Assembly: GCA_000310025.1 (NCBI GenBank)
Contig: FN649732.1
Location: 1,735,979-1,787,894, forward strand
Source of the DNA: Ectocarpus siliculosus
Taxonomy: Eukaryota; Sar; Phaeophyceae; Ectocarpales; Ectocarpaceae
Direction: 5' to 3'
Length of the DNA: 51,916 bases
Part shown: piece after piece, positions 23,801 to 35,500 of the stretch
How the letters are laid out: every line of letters begins with the position of its first letter
Position numbering within the stretch: the first letter of the stretch is position 1
Notes under the pieces: generated by a model
Seen by the model: only the letters and a program-made list of their open reading frames with translations
Database searches by the model: none
Told to the model about the DNA's origin: nothing
Position numbers and translations under genes: made by a program

Positions 23801-26649
23801 ATCTGTTCACCTCTTCGTTTCTTTGCTTTTTTGCTTCATTTTGGTCGCGCCGAGAGACTGCTGTGTTTTTGTCGAGACGATCCTTCCCCCCGGTTTGCAA
23901 ATGAGCGATTATTGATCAAGCCAGCCTTCTGTAGTTGCTATCGCCCACGCCCTTGAAACACCATGGAGCGGACGAAAAAGCGCTCGCGCAGACGGGTTCT
24001 AGGCAATTTCGGTCTTTGATTCTATCATCCCCCCTCCGTGTTTTCATTTTTGGAACCAGTGGGGTGGGTGAAGCAGCCGTTGAAGCTGGGTGTGGCCGAC
24101 CTGAAGCCAGACTACGAGCCAGGAAGCTTCGGTTTCGACCCCCTCGGACTCTACCCCAAGGTAAGATTTGAAGTTTTCCGTTTTTATTCCCGGTATCCTA
24201 ACAGGGTTTGGTCTAATGCCGGTGTTGCCGAGATACTCAGCCACCCAGTGCACATCTGGCCAGGGGGCACCCTCGATAGGTTAAGGCTTGCTTGTCCTCG
24301 GGGCTCTCCAACTTTACCGGCTGCGTTATTGCTGACCTTGGATTTTTTCTCTTGGCATGGAACACGCCATGGCTACTGTACGACCGAAGGGAACTTCGGT
24401 GGAGTTGTCTTGAGTTTCGTCAACAGCATTGCCTGAACATTGCTATGCACAGCCGGTTGAATCCTTGATGACTGGCGGTAACTCTCAACTGTGCTTGGAG
24501 AAATAAAATACAGAGAAGCGCGTTGTGTCGTCTGGGGAAGGGTGTTCAGGGGTGCCGGTCAAGGCACGAGAGGGAGCCCGCCTCACGCCTCCCTGCATTA
24601 GGAGTACAACAATTACATTGCGGTCCTCGAGAAAACTTTTCACGTTACACTATGCATGATACTCTCTTCTGTTTTTTTTAGACTCCGCCTTGATTCAGAA
24701 GTTGTCGCCCGCACTTGGGAACCTCCAGTTTCAGGTTTCAGGTTTCAGGTTTCAGCCAAGGCTGGGGTTCTTATCTCCTTTCGTGGGATACAAATGGCCG
24801 CTATCTAGGCTTTCGTAGGTTCTTGACCGGGCGCACAGATAGATGGTGCTCAAGTTCTTAAATTTGGTGAATTGTTGAGCAAGAATTCTAGCTGCCAGCT
24901 TCTAACGTTCTAAGAGAAGGTCTTAAACGAAGAAATCAGATCTCGAAATCACATTGCGATATAAGAATAAAAGAGTCGGTCTACCCAAATCCGGACAGAA
25001 ATGGCCTCTGTGTCTTAACGGGAGATCTGCCAAATGGAAACGAATCTCTGCAGTCCACCGCAAACAAACCGAGAGGTCCGCCGCTTGCCAACTGCCAGAT
25101 TGCTGTTGTGACGTACTGTTATGACGTGGCCACACCACATGGGGAGCTATCGCTCCCGACAAGCACACACCAAACGCGTACATGACCTCTGTGCGGTACT
25201 GACACGATGTCTATATGCATGTGAGAGTTTGAATCGAGCCTCGTCCGACGGAAAGCCGCCAATTCGTCTGTGCATTTGAAGTTCGACAACCCACAGGGGA
25301 TTGCCCCACAGACCAACATCCCTCACACGTATTTTTTCGGCACCAGTCACGTGCAACAACGATGCGCAGTCACCCTCCCTGTGGGTTGGCTTTTTGTGCT
25401 CTCTCTTTCCTCTGTGCTCGGCGGTGGATGGAGTTCGTGTGGATGGGGGTAGGTGGGCACGCGCCGTGCATGCGAGTAGACCGTGGTCCCGCAACTTTAG
25501 ACGCTGTTCACCCAAATCGGAATCCGATTAAATGATTTCACCTTTTTGCAAATCCCGATTTGGTTTCGTGTCGTCCTGTTTTTAAGTCCTTATGATTCGA
25601 CGGTCGCCCCGGTGGTCTAGTTGGTAGCCTCGTAACCTTCTAGAGGTCAGGTCAGGGGTTCGAATCCCGGCGTAGGCGAGCTTTTCTTGCAAAGTGAGCT
25701 TTTCTCTCGCTTCCGCTCCTGGCCAAGTGGATAGCGCTAGTTCGTGTGTACACAGAGGGAAGAAAGTGCTGAACTCTTCTCGCATTAAAAATTGAAGGCG
25801 AAGTACCGCAGGAGGGGAGGGTAGAGAGAGGCTCTTCTGTGTGACCACGGATTGGAATAAACGGCACTAGTGCTGTGAGCGCTGATTTGAAGTGAAGAAC
25901 AAAAAAAAAACACTTTCAGCCAATCAACAACAGAGTTCTTTGGATCTTCCGGTCTCATAACCAAATCTGATTGTGATTTCAAGATCTGATTTCTTCGTTG
26001 AGACCTGCCCTAACCGGTGTCGCACCCAGGTACAACGGTATGAAGTGCGAATAGAACCGGCCTCGTCAACCAACTCTGCGTGCCAAGCCCAGACAAACCG
26101 ACCTTAGCCTTCTACCAGAAGATTTCTGTATGCTGGTGGGTTGCGCTTTTTTTCTTTGAATGGTTTTGTTGGACTCTGGTTTCTGCTCGCGAAAGTTGCC
26201 AGGAACCAGGCCAAGGCCTAGCTCTCTCAATTTCTCAAGCGTTGGCTCTTGTGTAGGGAGACCAAAGCGTCATGCTCGCTCTCTGCGGACCCAGGGTGTG
26301 GGTACAGTAGGGGTCGCTGTACCAACCCAGGCCGAGAGCTGTAGATTTTGAGAGGATGCATCCCAACAGAACCGTGAGCGTGGAAGCCGCGCATGGAAAA
26401 GAAAACCCAGGTAATTGTCGGCACTGCTGCTGTTGCTATTTTACTCATACGTGACACCGGAAACATGTCTCCGCCTTGCCGTTGCGTGCCTCTTCCGCGG
26501 CCATTTATCTCCCAAAGGATGAAGCTGGCAAGAAGGCCATGATGACGAAGGAGCTCAACAACGGCCGCCTGGCCATGATCGCAACCATCGGCGTTTGGGC
26601 GCAGGAGCTTGTCGACGGCAAGACTATCCTTGGGCACCTTTCCGGCTGA
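20852..26649 (+). CDS. Light-harvesting chlorophyll a/c-binding protein (FCP/LHC family), 5 exons
   Basis: Exons: 20852-20937, 22559-22724, 23102-23336, 24060-24160, 26518-26649 (TGA). All phases agree; 720 nt, 239 aa. LHC proteins are thylakoid antenna proteins binding chlorophyll a/c and fucoxanthin. The presequence MKTSCAVALASVATASGF is a signal peptide followed by an ASAF-like ASG-F motif (F18), the heterokont address for a plastid behind ER membranes. Helix 1 carries E97-x-x-H100-x-R102 and VAMLAFLG. Helix 2 is in TNYFPLMPALLLIIVGIFEG. The lumenal motif PGSFGFDPLGLYP precedes helix 3 with E208-x-x-N211-x-R213, the chlorophyll-ligand/ion-pair set, and QELVDG follows. The GPAI-H segment and DYEPGSFGFDPLGL motif recall the LI818/Lhcx group, but the subfamily is uncertain without a tree. 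The last intron (2.36 kb) hosts a SINE-like element. Confidence 0.95.
24728..24755 (+). repeat. Four tandem GTTTCAG heptamers in LHC intron 4
   Basis: Perfect 7-bp units at 24728-24734, 24735-24741, 24742-24748 and 24749-24755. Each unit ends in TTTCAG, the consensus for a 3' splice site. They lie in the intron 24161-26517, far from the accepted acceptor at 26516-26517. Confidence 0.9.
25603..25700 (+). mobile_element. tRNA-derived SINE-like element, copy A
   Basis: This contains a Pol III A-box TGGTCTAGTTGG (25613-25624) and a perfect B-box GGTTCGAATCC (25657-25667), 32 bases apart as in tRNA promoters. TCGCC and GGCGA near the ends could pair like an acceptor stem, but the T-stem is only partly complementary, so it does not fold as a functional tRNA. 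A second A-box-like TGGCCAAGTGG follows at 25720-25730, so the element may extend to about 25860. It is intronic (LHC intron 4), and a related degenerate copy lies at 18129-18212. Confidence 0.65.
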
Positions 26650-29588
26650 AATTGTCGATTTTAATAGTCAGTCCTTTCCTTGGCTTGGGACTCTGATTGT
26701 ACGGTCTTCTTGACTGGATTCGCGGTGCCCAGTTGAAGAGAGTGCGAGGGCGGGGCTGGGATGCTGATATTTCTTCAAGTTCTTCAGTATCTGACGTCTC
26801 CAGATATCCATGTCCAACGAAAATTCGAAAATTCAAATTGTCCATAGCGCTCATACAAAGCTCATACACTCGTTGATGATGCGTCGTTGTCTATCCTCCC
26901 TCAAACCGTAGTTGATCTTGACCAGACCTTCGCATGACCTTGTCGTACGCTGTGCCACAAGGCCTCCTGTAGCTATGAATGGGGTTTCTGTAGCTTGTCC
27001 ATGTTTGACCACGTCTCGTGCTGACGCTGTTTTTGTTGTGTATACGGAGGGAGCGCGCTGCACAAGTGTAGCAAACGGTTGGCTACCCGGTAGAAGCAGG
27101 TTGCTTGTCTGTGCGGTTTGACCTAGATCGTCGTCTTCGAGGAACCAATCGTTCGAGATATTTTTATGTAGAACGCCTGAACGCAGACAGAGGAAACAAG
27201 GAAGGCAAGGGAAACGCTGTTTCTAAATAGTGTCTGCGCGGAGCGGGCGGTCCGTGGTTGACCAACAAAGCTATAGCGTGGAGACCCGTTTCAAAGGTTG
27301 CTCTCACGCTCTGTCGAGTGAAATGGTTGTGTTTGTACCCGTCCCTCGACAAGGTGGTCCGCGACGAGCGATGTCTCAATCAATGGTCTGGTTTGCTGCT
27401 GGAAACAACTCAGACAAATCTATGTATTTCCAACGTCCGTTTACTTGCTCGCATCGGTTGACAAGCACGAAGAAACACCGGAGATGTTGAATGAGGAACC
27501 AACCTGAGGTTGCGAACAGGGTGCGTAGCGTGGACATGGTGGGTTTAGGGTGACGACAGGGCGAACCGCTTCGCCGGATGATAGCTGCTGCTGTGCGGCC
27601 ACGCGTTGTAAGTGGCGTCAACTTCCACCCCGCCTTTTCACTCTGCACGTCGCAGCACTTGATCTGCTTAGATCCATCCACGTGGATGAAGAGTTCTGAA
27701 AAGTACCAGATCAGTTGGGTACCGGAAACCTCTCCATGCATTTCGAAGTCAGGCGTGGGGCGGTTACAGCAAGTTGCATAGGTTGTTGTGCTGCTGCTGT
27801 TGTACTACTTGCAGTACTGCTGTTTGAGGTGGTATCTGGAGTTGTAAGAGGACGTTTCAGCTGGGCAAACACTGCAGCCACTTCTCTGCACTCACACCCC
27901 AAACATGTGGTATGACGTAAGCACGAGGATGCATGGCGCCCGGTCAGGAACGCCGCAGACGACCGATGGATACATAAAACTTGCGGTCTAGACTCTTTTG
28001 GCTATTCAAAGTGCATCATATGGAATAGGACTCTGCATGCGGCGTCTCTGCCTTTTCGACATACGTGCCCCCCCCTGACGCCTCGCGGCCGTTTTGGGCA
28101 ATCAAATGGCGTTCAATAACAGACTGTCGTTTTCTCCAACCTTGCAGTTCAAGTCCAACGAAGTATTTGTCTGTATCTCCCTCGACAAGATATCTCCCCC
28201 GACAAAAATTTACAGACCAAGTGACGAGTGAGTGTGGTGCCAATTGTTGTACTCTACTCTTGCAAGGGTTGGAACACTGCCAACGGGTACAAGTTACTTG
28301 GAAGGTCACACAACGCGTGTGCTGCGCTAGAAGATAGTCATGTGTCTTCCGGTATACTGTACGTGAGTGCTGAGTGGCTACAGTACTCCATGTCAATCTA
28401 TTCTTGCATGTAGTCTCGTGTCTCGTGTGGTGCTCCGGTGCTCCCCCTCGTGACGCCCGCCTTTTCCTGCGCATGAAACGGCTGCGGATGAAAAAAGATC
28501 CAACGCGAGCTCTAAATCTAAATAAATGTTCATACACGTCCTATCTTCCCAGCTGATATCTTTGAGAGCGTAACCCCTCCCTCTCTATCGCCCGCAAATC
28601 TCTTCAAGTCGCACTCAAGCAGCGAATGAAAGAGAAAATAGCGCGTAGCGGTAAGTGCTCACCACCCACCTTCCCCCCACGCCGCGCACAATGAGCTTGA
28701 GCGGTGTAAAGATTTCGTATCTTCCTGACGAAGGAGAGTACCTTTCGTACCCGCCTCCCCCCAAACAACAAAAAAAGAACCCGAAACCGACGTGAAACTG
28801 TTTTGTATGCGGACCATACGTGATGAGTGTATGTGCGGACCGTTATTCACTCGTCGGCGGCGGCGCCCTTGCACACCTGGAGAGCGTGGAACAGAGGGAG
28901 AGGGAAGGAAGCACAGGGGCTGGGCTGCTGCTGGGTCCAACGGCAGCACGTAACACCTCGCGTTGTTTTTACCGTTGGTTCTCTCCCTGCCGGGCGTTTG
29001 CTTCGCTCACGATGAAGAAGTTCAGGCGAGCGAGATTGATGATGTTGTTGCCAGCGCGTGTATTTAGGTCGGTAGACATGACGTAAATTGTTCCACCGGT
29101 TTATAGCGCCCGCCCACTGAGAAGGAAAGGGGGTGGGAGAAAGGCGTGTAGAACAGGGCGGGCTGGGCTGTCGCGAGCTGCTTCGTCGACGTGGTTACGT
29201 AATCTGTGGACTCATCCCGCAACTGCACAACAGGCTTGAGCACTGCTGTTCTCTGTCTGGTAGATGAGGATCCTGAAGCTGATGCTGGAAGTCTCGGGGC
29301 GCGAGACAAGGGAGGAGGAGGTCATGGGCACACATACCCAACCACCACTGCTGCGGCAGCAGCAGCAGCAGCAGCAGCACCAGTCTTGCTGCATCGCGCT
29401 AGAAGTCGCCGACGACGCCCTCTCCTGCTGGCGAGGTACTAACCGCTGCCCTACGACTCGGAGCTTCAGGGTTTCGCGTGCAAAGGAGAAAGCAGGTCTC
29501 CAAGCGCCCGTGTTGCTCATCTCTCTGCCGCCGCCCGTTTTTTTGTCCTCTGGCGCGGTGTTCCGTTTTTCTCTCTAGGAGGTCCATC
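26650..29588. other. Intergenic region between LHC and ArfGAP-C2 genes
   Basis: This should contain the LHC 3' UTR and the ArfGAP-C2 promoter/5' UTR. A polypyrimidine-TAG sequence (TTTTTCTCTCTAG, ending 29578) lies just 10 bases before the ArfGAP-C2 ATG and looks like a 3' splice site, suggesting a 5' UTR intron or an upstream exon. A (CAG)n tract is at 29356-29378. Minus-strand frames at 27376-27741 and 28016-28537 have no recognisable domain. Confidence 0.4.
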
Positions 29589-32500
29589 ATGGGCAACAAG
29601 ACCCAAGAAATGCAGCCGGAGGCTGTGAGCGTCCACCTGCAGTCCACCTCAACGGTTCTCGATGACCTACGAGGGTGAGAGTTGAGCGTTTTGTTCGATG
29701 GAGATGGAAGTAAAACTTGAGGTATAGAGCTTGCGTGCTAGAGCTGTCGTGCTCGCTCTGCAAACCGACTCCCGTTCTCAGGCGGTCGTACTGGAAAGCT
29801 GCCTCTTTCCGGCTGACTGCTTTCCTCCAATGCCCCTCTCACGGCCGGTGTCTAGTCGACACGCCGCGCAGGGAACGTCCATTGTCAGCGGGGCGTTGAC
29901 AGACCACGGGCAAGTAAGAGGTTCGTCACAGTATTAGATGGAAAAACGGAACAACCACTTACCCTGCTTGATTTGCTCTACAGCAGTGTATCATCACATC
30001 TGCTGTACCCATCCGCGGAGATAAAACGTGATGCGCCCGTCATTAACCGAAACAACAACGACAACACCCACGACGGCGACGATCACAGGCGTGTTCCATA
30101 CTCCCACTGCGTATGTAGATGATGCAATACATATGTCTATTGTGTACGTGCATAAGTAGCATATATACGCCCTACGCAAGACCTCCCGCGTGCATTTTCA
30201 GAAGGACGGCAACACGTAAAGAGGGAAAGTGCTCCCGGGTGGAAAACTCACACCACAGACACAGATTCGCCCTGGCCGCCGACGCCGCCGTACAGGCACA
30301 GCAGTAAGAAAGAGCCAGCAGGAAATGGATAGAAGGTCCAAAAGAGGGAGAAATCAGGTCGTCTCACATGGAGCCAGACTTGCGTGTAGACATACATTTA
30401 GGGTTTCGTCGGTCCCAACCAACTCGCTGTGTGCATGGCATTCCGGTGGGCTGATGAGCACATCTCACAGCGAGCGGCTGTATTGATTTTTGGTATGCAT
30501 ATACATTGCGTAGTGTACTGCTGTATGACTATATATGGTAGTGATTTTCTGCTCCGTCCTCATTTTTCTTCCACGGTGTTGTAATTATCTAGTCTTCGTA
30601 TCATAGTTCGTGAATCGTGTGCTTTTGTACAGGGTTCACGTGTGTGTGTGTTCTCGGGGTAGTTCGACTCTCTCTCTGGAAAGGCTTGCTTGCATGCAGT
30701 TTTCAAGTGGAATACGAGGACGCTCGTGACTATATTGCTGTACACACGACTTCACTTCTGTCGAAGAAGACACCACAGCAGTATGGCACCCATGCTGCGA
30801 AAAAGAAAAGGGAGTCGCGTACCCAAGGAGTTGGGGCGACCAAAACACCCCTCTCCGGCCCCGGCTGATCGGTCCAATAACACCGAGAGGTTGTAGGTAG
30901 GTGCAGACTGCTGGCGCCAGAAAAAAAATGGGACGAACACACGAACGACTGGAGCTGTACAGAGATGCCAGAACGTGTGTACAAGCGTACCGCACGAGGT
31001 GGAGAGATGACCCTCCCTAGTAGACCGATCACCAAAACTCGATCGCTCCACAACCACGATTGTCTGTACCGTACCGTATACCGTACCGTGGTATTCCGTA
31101 AGAGGCGGAGAGATGGCACGCCCCCTATTAGACCGATTATTGTACCACAACTCGATTGCTCCAAAACCAAGCGCCTTTGCCAACACCAAAAAGGGTGGTT
31201 TTGGCAACGTCTCGTGGAGGGCTTTCGGTAGCTGTGTCGGGCTTCTTCTACACCCAAGGACGTGTGAAGGTGTCGAGCAGAGAACAACGCAATGGTTTCT
31301 ACGGTGAATACCGCGAAAACCACCCCTTTTTGGTAGGTGGCCTTTCTCACCACGGAAGGAGTGAGCGTCAGTCGGGCCGGTCCGGATGTGTTGCAAGGTA
31401 TGTAGTTAAAATGAAGTCAGCAGCAACAATACAAGACAATCGACGGGAATCATTAGGGGGGAGGAGTGCAAGCGAAAATACAAATGGAATCTATGCTGTA
31501 CCTAATTGCCCGAGTTGCGGTGAACACAATGATGCATGCATAGGGATAGATGTCCTGTGCAGGACATGTTCAATGGGATGGATCGGTTGCTGCTGCCCTC
31601 AGAAATAGCAACGAAAAGCCCCAGTGACTGAACGAAAGCCAAGAAGCATTATTATCGTGTTTTCATCACGAGAGCGCCTCAGCATAAATATTGTCCATAC
31701 CTCCTTCGCTGAGCATCCCTCTGCTTGCATTCGTTGCCTCGTTAAACAGAGCTAGTTTTTCTTGAGGTTTTGAGCGACTCCATACAGGGCGCAAGTGTTC
31801 AGAACAGCAACTACCCAACACTTAGGGATCCACCTCCATCCTTTAACGCTATGTATGTAGTCACCGCAAGAATGCGTAGCATTGACTGTGTTGCTTTCTG
31901 CCTTGTCTGATTTTTTGTTGGAACAGGCAGGCCACGTGGGAGGAAGAGTGGATGGACAACAACCCCGGGATGGTGGCTGCCACCAACCACGAGCGGAAGG
32001 TGGGGACATGTTATGCTGGAATGTTGTCGTTTGAAGGCTACCGTTCCTTGTTCTCTAGTGATTCGTGGAGATCCCCGCCGCTTGCTTGGGACTCCATGTA
32101 CACGGAGTGCGGCGTTGTTTTTGACGTGTGTATTTCACGACGGTTAAACATCCACCTCCCTTCGCTCCGTGCGTACAGACGGAAAAGAGGGGGAACAACC
32201 GGCAGCGGTATTGTAGCGGCAACATTACCCTCTTGAGCAATAACGCGGTTGGTATGTAGCGATCATGCATGTTGCATCGACATGGCGACAAAAAAGCTAG
32301 CCATGTCTGTCACCCGCGTATCGTAGTTCAGCACGACAATACCTCAGGCTTTGTATTGAATGTCAGATCATTACACCAATCATGCATACCATCGACGCGA
32401 CGAAAACAAAAGCTAGCCATTCCTATCACCCGTGTATCGTAGTTTAGCACCACAATACCTCAGGCTTTATACGCGACGTCAATCCATTATTGACCAGGTG

Positions 32501-35500
32501 CACCTCCTGAGCGATCTCCTGGGGAAGGCCGACGGGGTGCTCGCTTTCCGAGAGGTGTTGGACGCCTCCCCGGCCCTGAGGGCTCTAATGTTGACCACCG
32601 ACAGCAGCACCACCACCACCGCTGGAGGAGCGACAGGCGGTGCGGGCGGTGACCATACCACGGTCGCTGAGGAGGCCAAGTACCACCTGGTGCAGGGGAG
32701 ACTAAGTGAGTGGTTGAAGACGAGTGAGCGTCCCTCACGGCAGGATGCGTATGCGTGTGAAAGCATCACCTCGTGCAGACGCCAGTACGATGGTGTAGAA
32801 GTAAAGCTCATCGTTTTGCGGAGCACAAAATAGTATCACAGCCAAACGTTGTTCGGTATTGTGCCAAACTGCGGTGTCCGAGAAACGGTATCGTCGTCCC
32901 CATTTCCAATAATAGCAGGCAATCAAGTGTGTCTATGCACGGACTGAAACTATGAAGTGCGGATGAATCCTACGCCGACCCGTCGTACATACACTTGGAC
33001 GACAGTATCATCGTTTTGACGCATTCGCTACAACTCTCTTCTCCTTTTTTTTTCGTGCTGAAGGTGAAGGGCAGAGTTTCAAAGGCGGGGCGGCGGCAGC
33101 GAGGGAGGCGAACCCCCGGGAGTTCTATCACCATCGGGATAGGTTGAGGTGGGTAGACAGGCGGGCATTGAAGCCCTCCTCTAGTTGTCGCCCAGCTTAG
33201 GGTTATGTTTGTTTGTGGATGCCGCGGGTTTTCCATGTTTCCTGAGGTGTTCTGCCCCCCCCCCCCCCCCCCNNNNNNNNNNNNNNNNNNNNNNNNNNNN
33301 NNNNNNNNNNNNNNNNNNNNNNNNNNNNNNNNNNNNNNNNNNNNNNNNNNNNNNNNNNNNNNNNNNNNNNNNCCCCCCCCCCCCCCCCCCCCCCCCCCCA
33401 ACCCAAAAGCCAAAAAAAAACTCCAAACAAAAAAGAGGACCCCCCCCCCCCCCCCCCCCCGCCCCCCTTTTTGTCGTCACACAACAGTCTCGAAGAAAAG
33501 GTCACTCACAAGAGGATAAAATGTCGCGCCTGTTGTCTTGGCTGTTGAGTGACTATTGGGTATCGGAATTGGGCGTGCGCGCAGGTCGCTGCTGGAGAGA
33601 GAGGACAACATCGTGTGCGCGGACTGCACCGCAAAACTCCCTACCTGGGCCAGCGTGAACACCGGAGTCTTCCTCTGCACGCAATGCGCAGGTTGCCACA
33701 GGTAAGGAGAACAGGAAAGACCCAAGCGACGCACCCGCTAGTCAGCGGGTAGGTGTTGGAAGGCAACAACGCACGTGCGAAGCCTCTTACGGCGGAGCGG
33801 GCAAAACTTAGGGTGAGTATCCCTAACCCTTAAACCTAAGCCTATGCCTAGGTAAAACTCGAGCACGCCGGAGCACGGCCACGCAATGTCGGGAAAAAGG
33901 GAGGGGGAAGGTACGCACTAACCGTACGTGTGAAAAGGCCGCAACTGATATGGAGGTAACCGGTTCCTTCACTCTCTTTGTTGTGCGGCGTGTTGCAGGT
34001 CGTTGGGAGTTCACATCTCGAAGGTGCTCTCGGTACAACTGGACGACTGGACGAAGGCACAGGTGATGATGATTCACGAGCCTAAGGCACAGCGTTAAGC
34101 ACGGCCGCCGCCTTGCGCTCGTTTTGTTCAACGATAGATGTAGTCAGCTCTCCACACCGGACCATGGACAGGCACAGCAGTCAGTTCGCCCGTGACGTAC
34201 GGGAGTCTTCCAAGCTCTTGACCAGCAACTCTGTAAAACATGGCGCCGTGCTCGTTGTTCGTCGTACAAAGTACGGCGGTGACATGACACGCTCCATTGT
34301 CAATCTTACGCAAACGTCAACTCTTCGTCGATCTAGCCGCATCTAGCTTGAAACCTGTCCTCCCTCGCAACTCGCCCCCCCTCCCAAAACCGCGTTTTGC
34401 TACTAGGTGGAGTTCATGGCGGGAATGGGCAACAAAATGGTCAATTCCTTCCTCGAATACCACGTGCCCAGCACCTGGCTCAAGCCTAGCCATCTCGAGC
34501 CCAGGGACTACAGAGACGCCTACATCAAGGTGGGTTCGACTTAGGGTGGGCTTGAGGGTCTCTTGTTGCATCCTGTGTGTCGTCTAGGTTGATTGTCTCG
34601 CCCTTCCGGTAGACCGAGACGATGCGTGGAGTGAATCGCTTGAGGTCTACTCGACGCAGCCGATGCCAAACCTTGCGGCATGATTCTGGACTGGACGATG
34701 TTTCTCGCCCGTCGGACGTTCCACCTTTTTTTTTTGCCGTGGCGCCTACTCTGCCCGCGCCAACAAGGGTGAAACGCCGTTCCACCACTTCCCCTTTGGA
34801 GAACGCCTCTTCTCATCCCTTGTACAGCCACACCAGCCGTAGGGTACAAAGGGGTTTCCTATTGACCTTAGTTATGGCTTCTTCTCAACCCCCCATCGGC
34901 CACAACCACCAGGCCAAGTACCAGAGCCGGTTGTTCGAGTTTCGGGGGAAGAAAAAGCCGGTTATCAAGCCTCCCCCGCCGGTGGATCACGCCTCGGCGA
35001 TGGTGTCAGGGGTGGACGGAGACGCGGGCGGGGACGGGTCCGGGGAACGGGGCGGGTCGGGGTTTTCGCACGGCATGACCGAGTACATCGGCTTCGTGAA
35101 CATTAACCTTGTGCGGGGGGAGAGCCTCGTGCACGCTGGGTTCGGCCAGGTGTGTACAAGAGGGCGGGGGAAGACATGCAGAGAGAAAAAACAGACGGAC
35201 TGACAGACAGACGTACTGACACACAGACAAATAGAAAGGTGTAGGGCGAGGAAAGCAGCTTGCCGCATTGGCTTGCGTGGGTGTCGTTCGCGCAGGCGGG
35301 CAGGCAGGCTTGCAACAAGCAGCGCGACCGTGATTTTTCGGAGCTGGGCTAGTTTGCAGAGAACATCGATCGGCCGCCGGAGCTCCTCGGGAATTCTCAA
35401 TGAGTTCCTAGTCTACCCGTTCATGATGAAACGATCTATTGTGGTGTTTTTTCGTGTCCAATCAAGTCCGATGGCGAACTTTTGAACGTAGGCGGTGGCA

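Noticed and set aside
25608-25682. Functional tRNA gene
   Set aside because: A- and B-boxes are good, but the T-stem and acceptor stem do not pair fully, so a SINE-like element fits better.
25582-25848. 88-codon minus-strand frame
   Set aside because: It is antisense to the SINE-like element and intronic; no domain.
30730-31396. Two overlapping minus-strand frames of 207 and 214 codons
   Set aside because: They lie in ArfGAP-C2 intron 1, over a tandem duplication, with no domain and Cys/Trp/Arg-rich composition; two long overlapping frames usually mean stop-poor noncoding sequence.
33181-33658. Proline- or glycine-rich frames across the gap
   Set aside because: They read through poly-C/G tracts and 100 N and are not real coding sequence.
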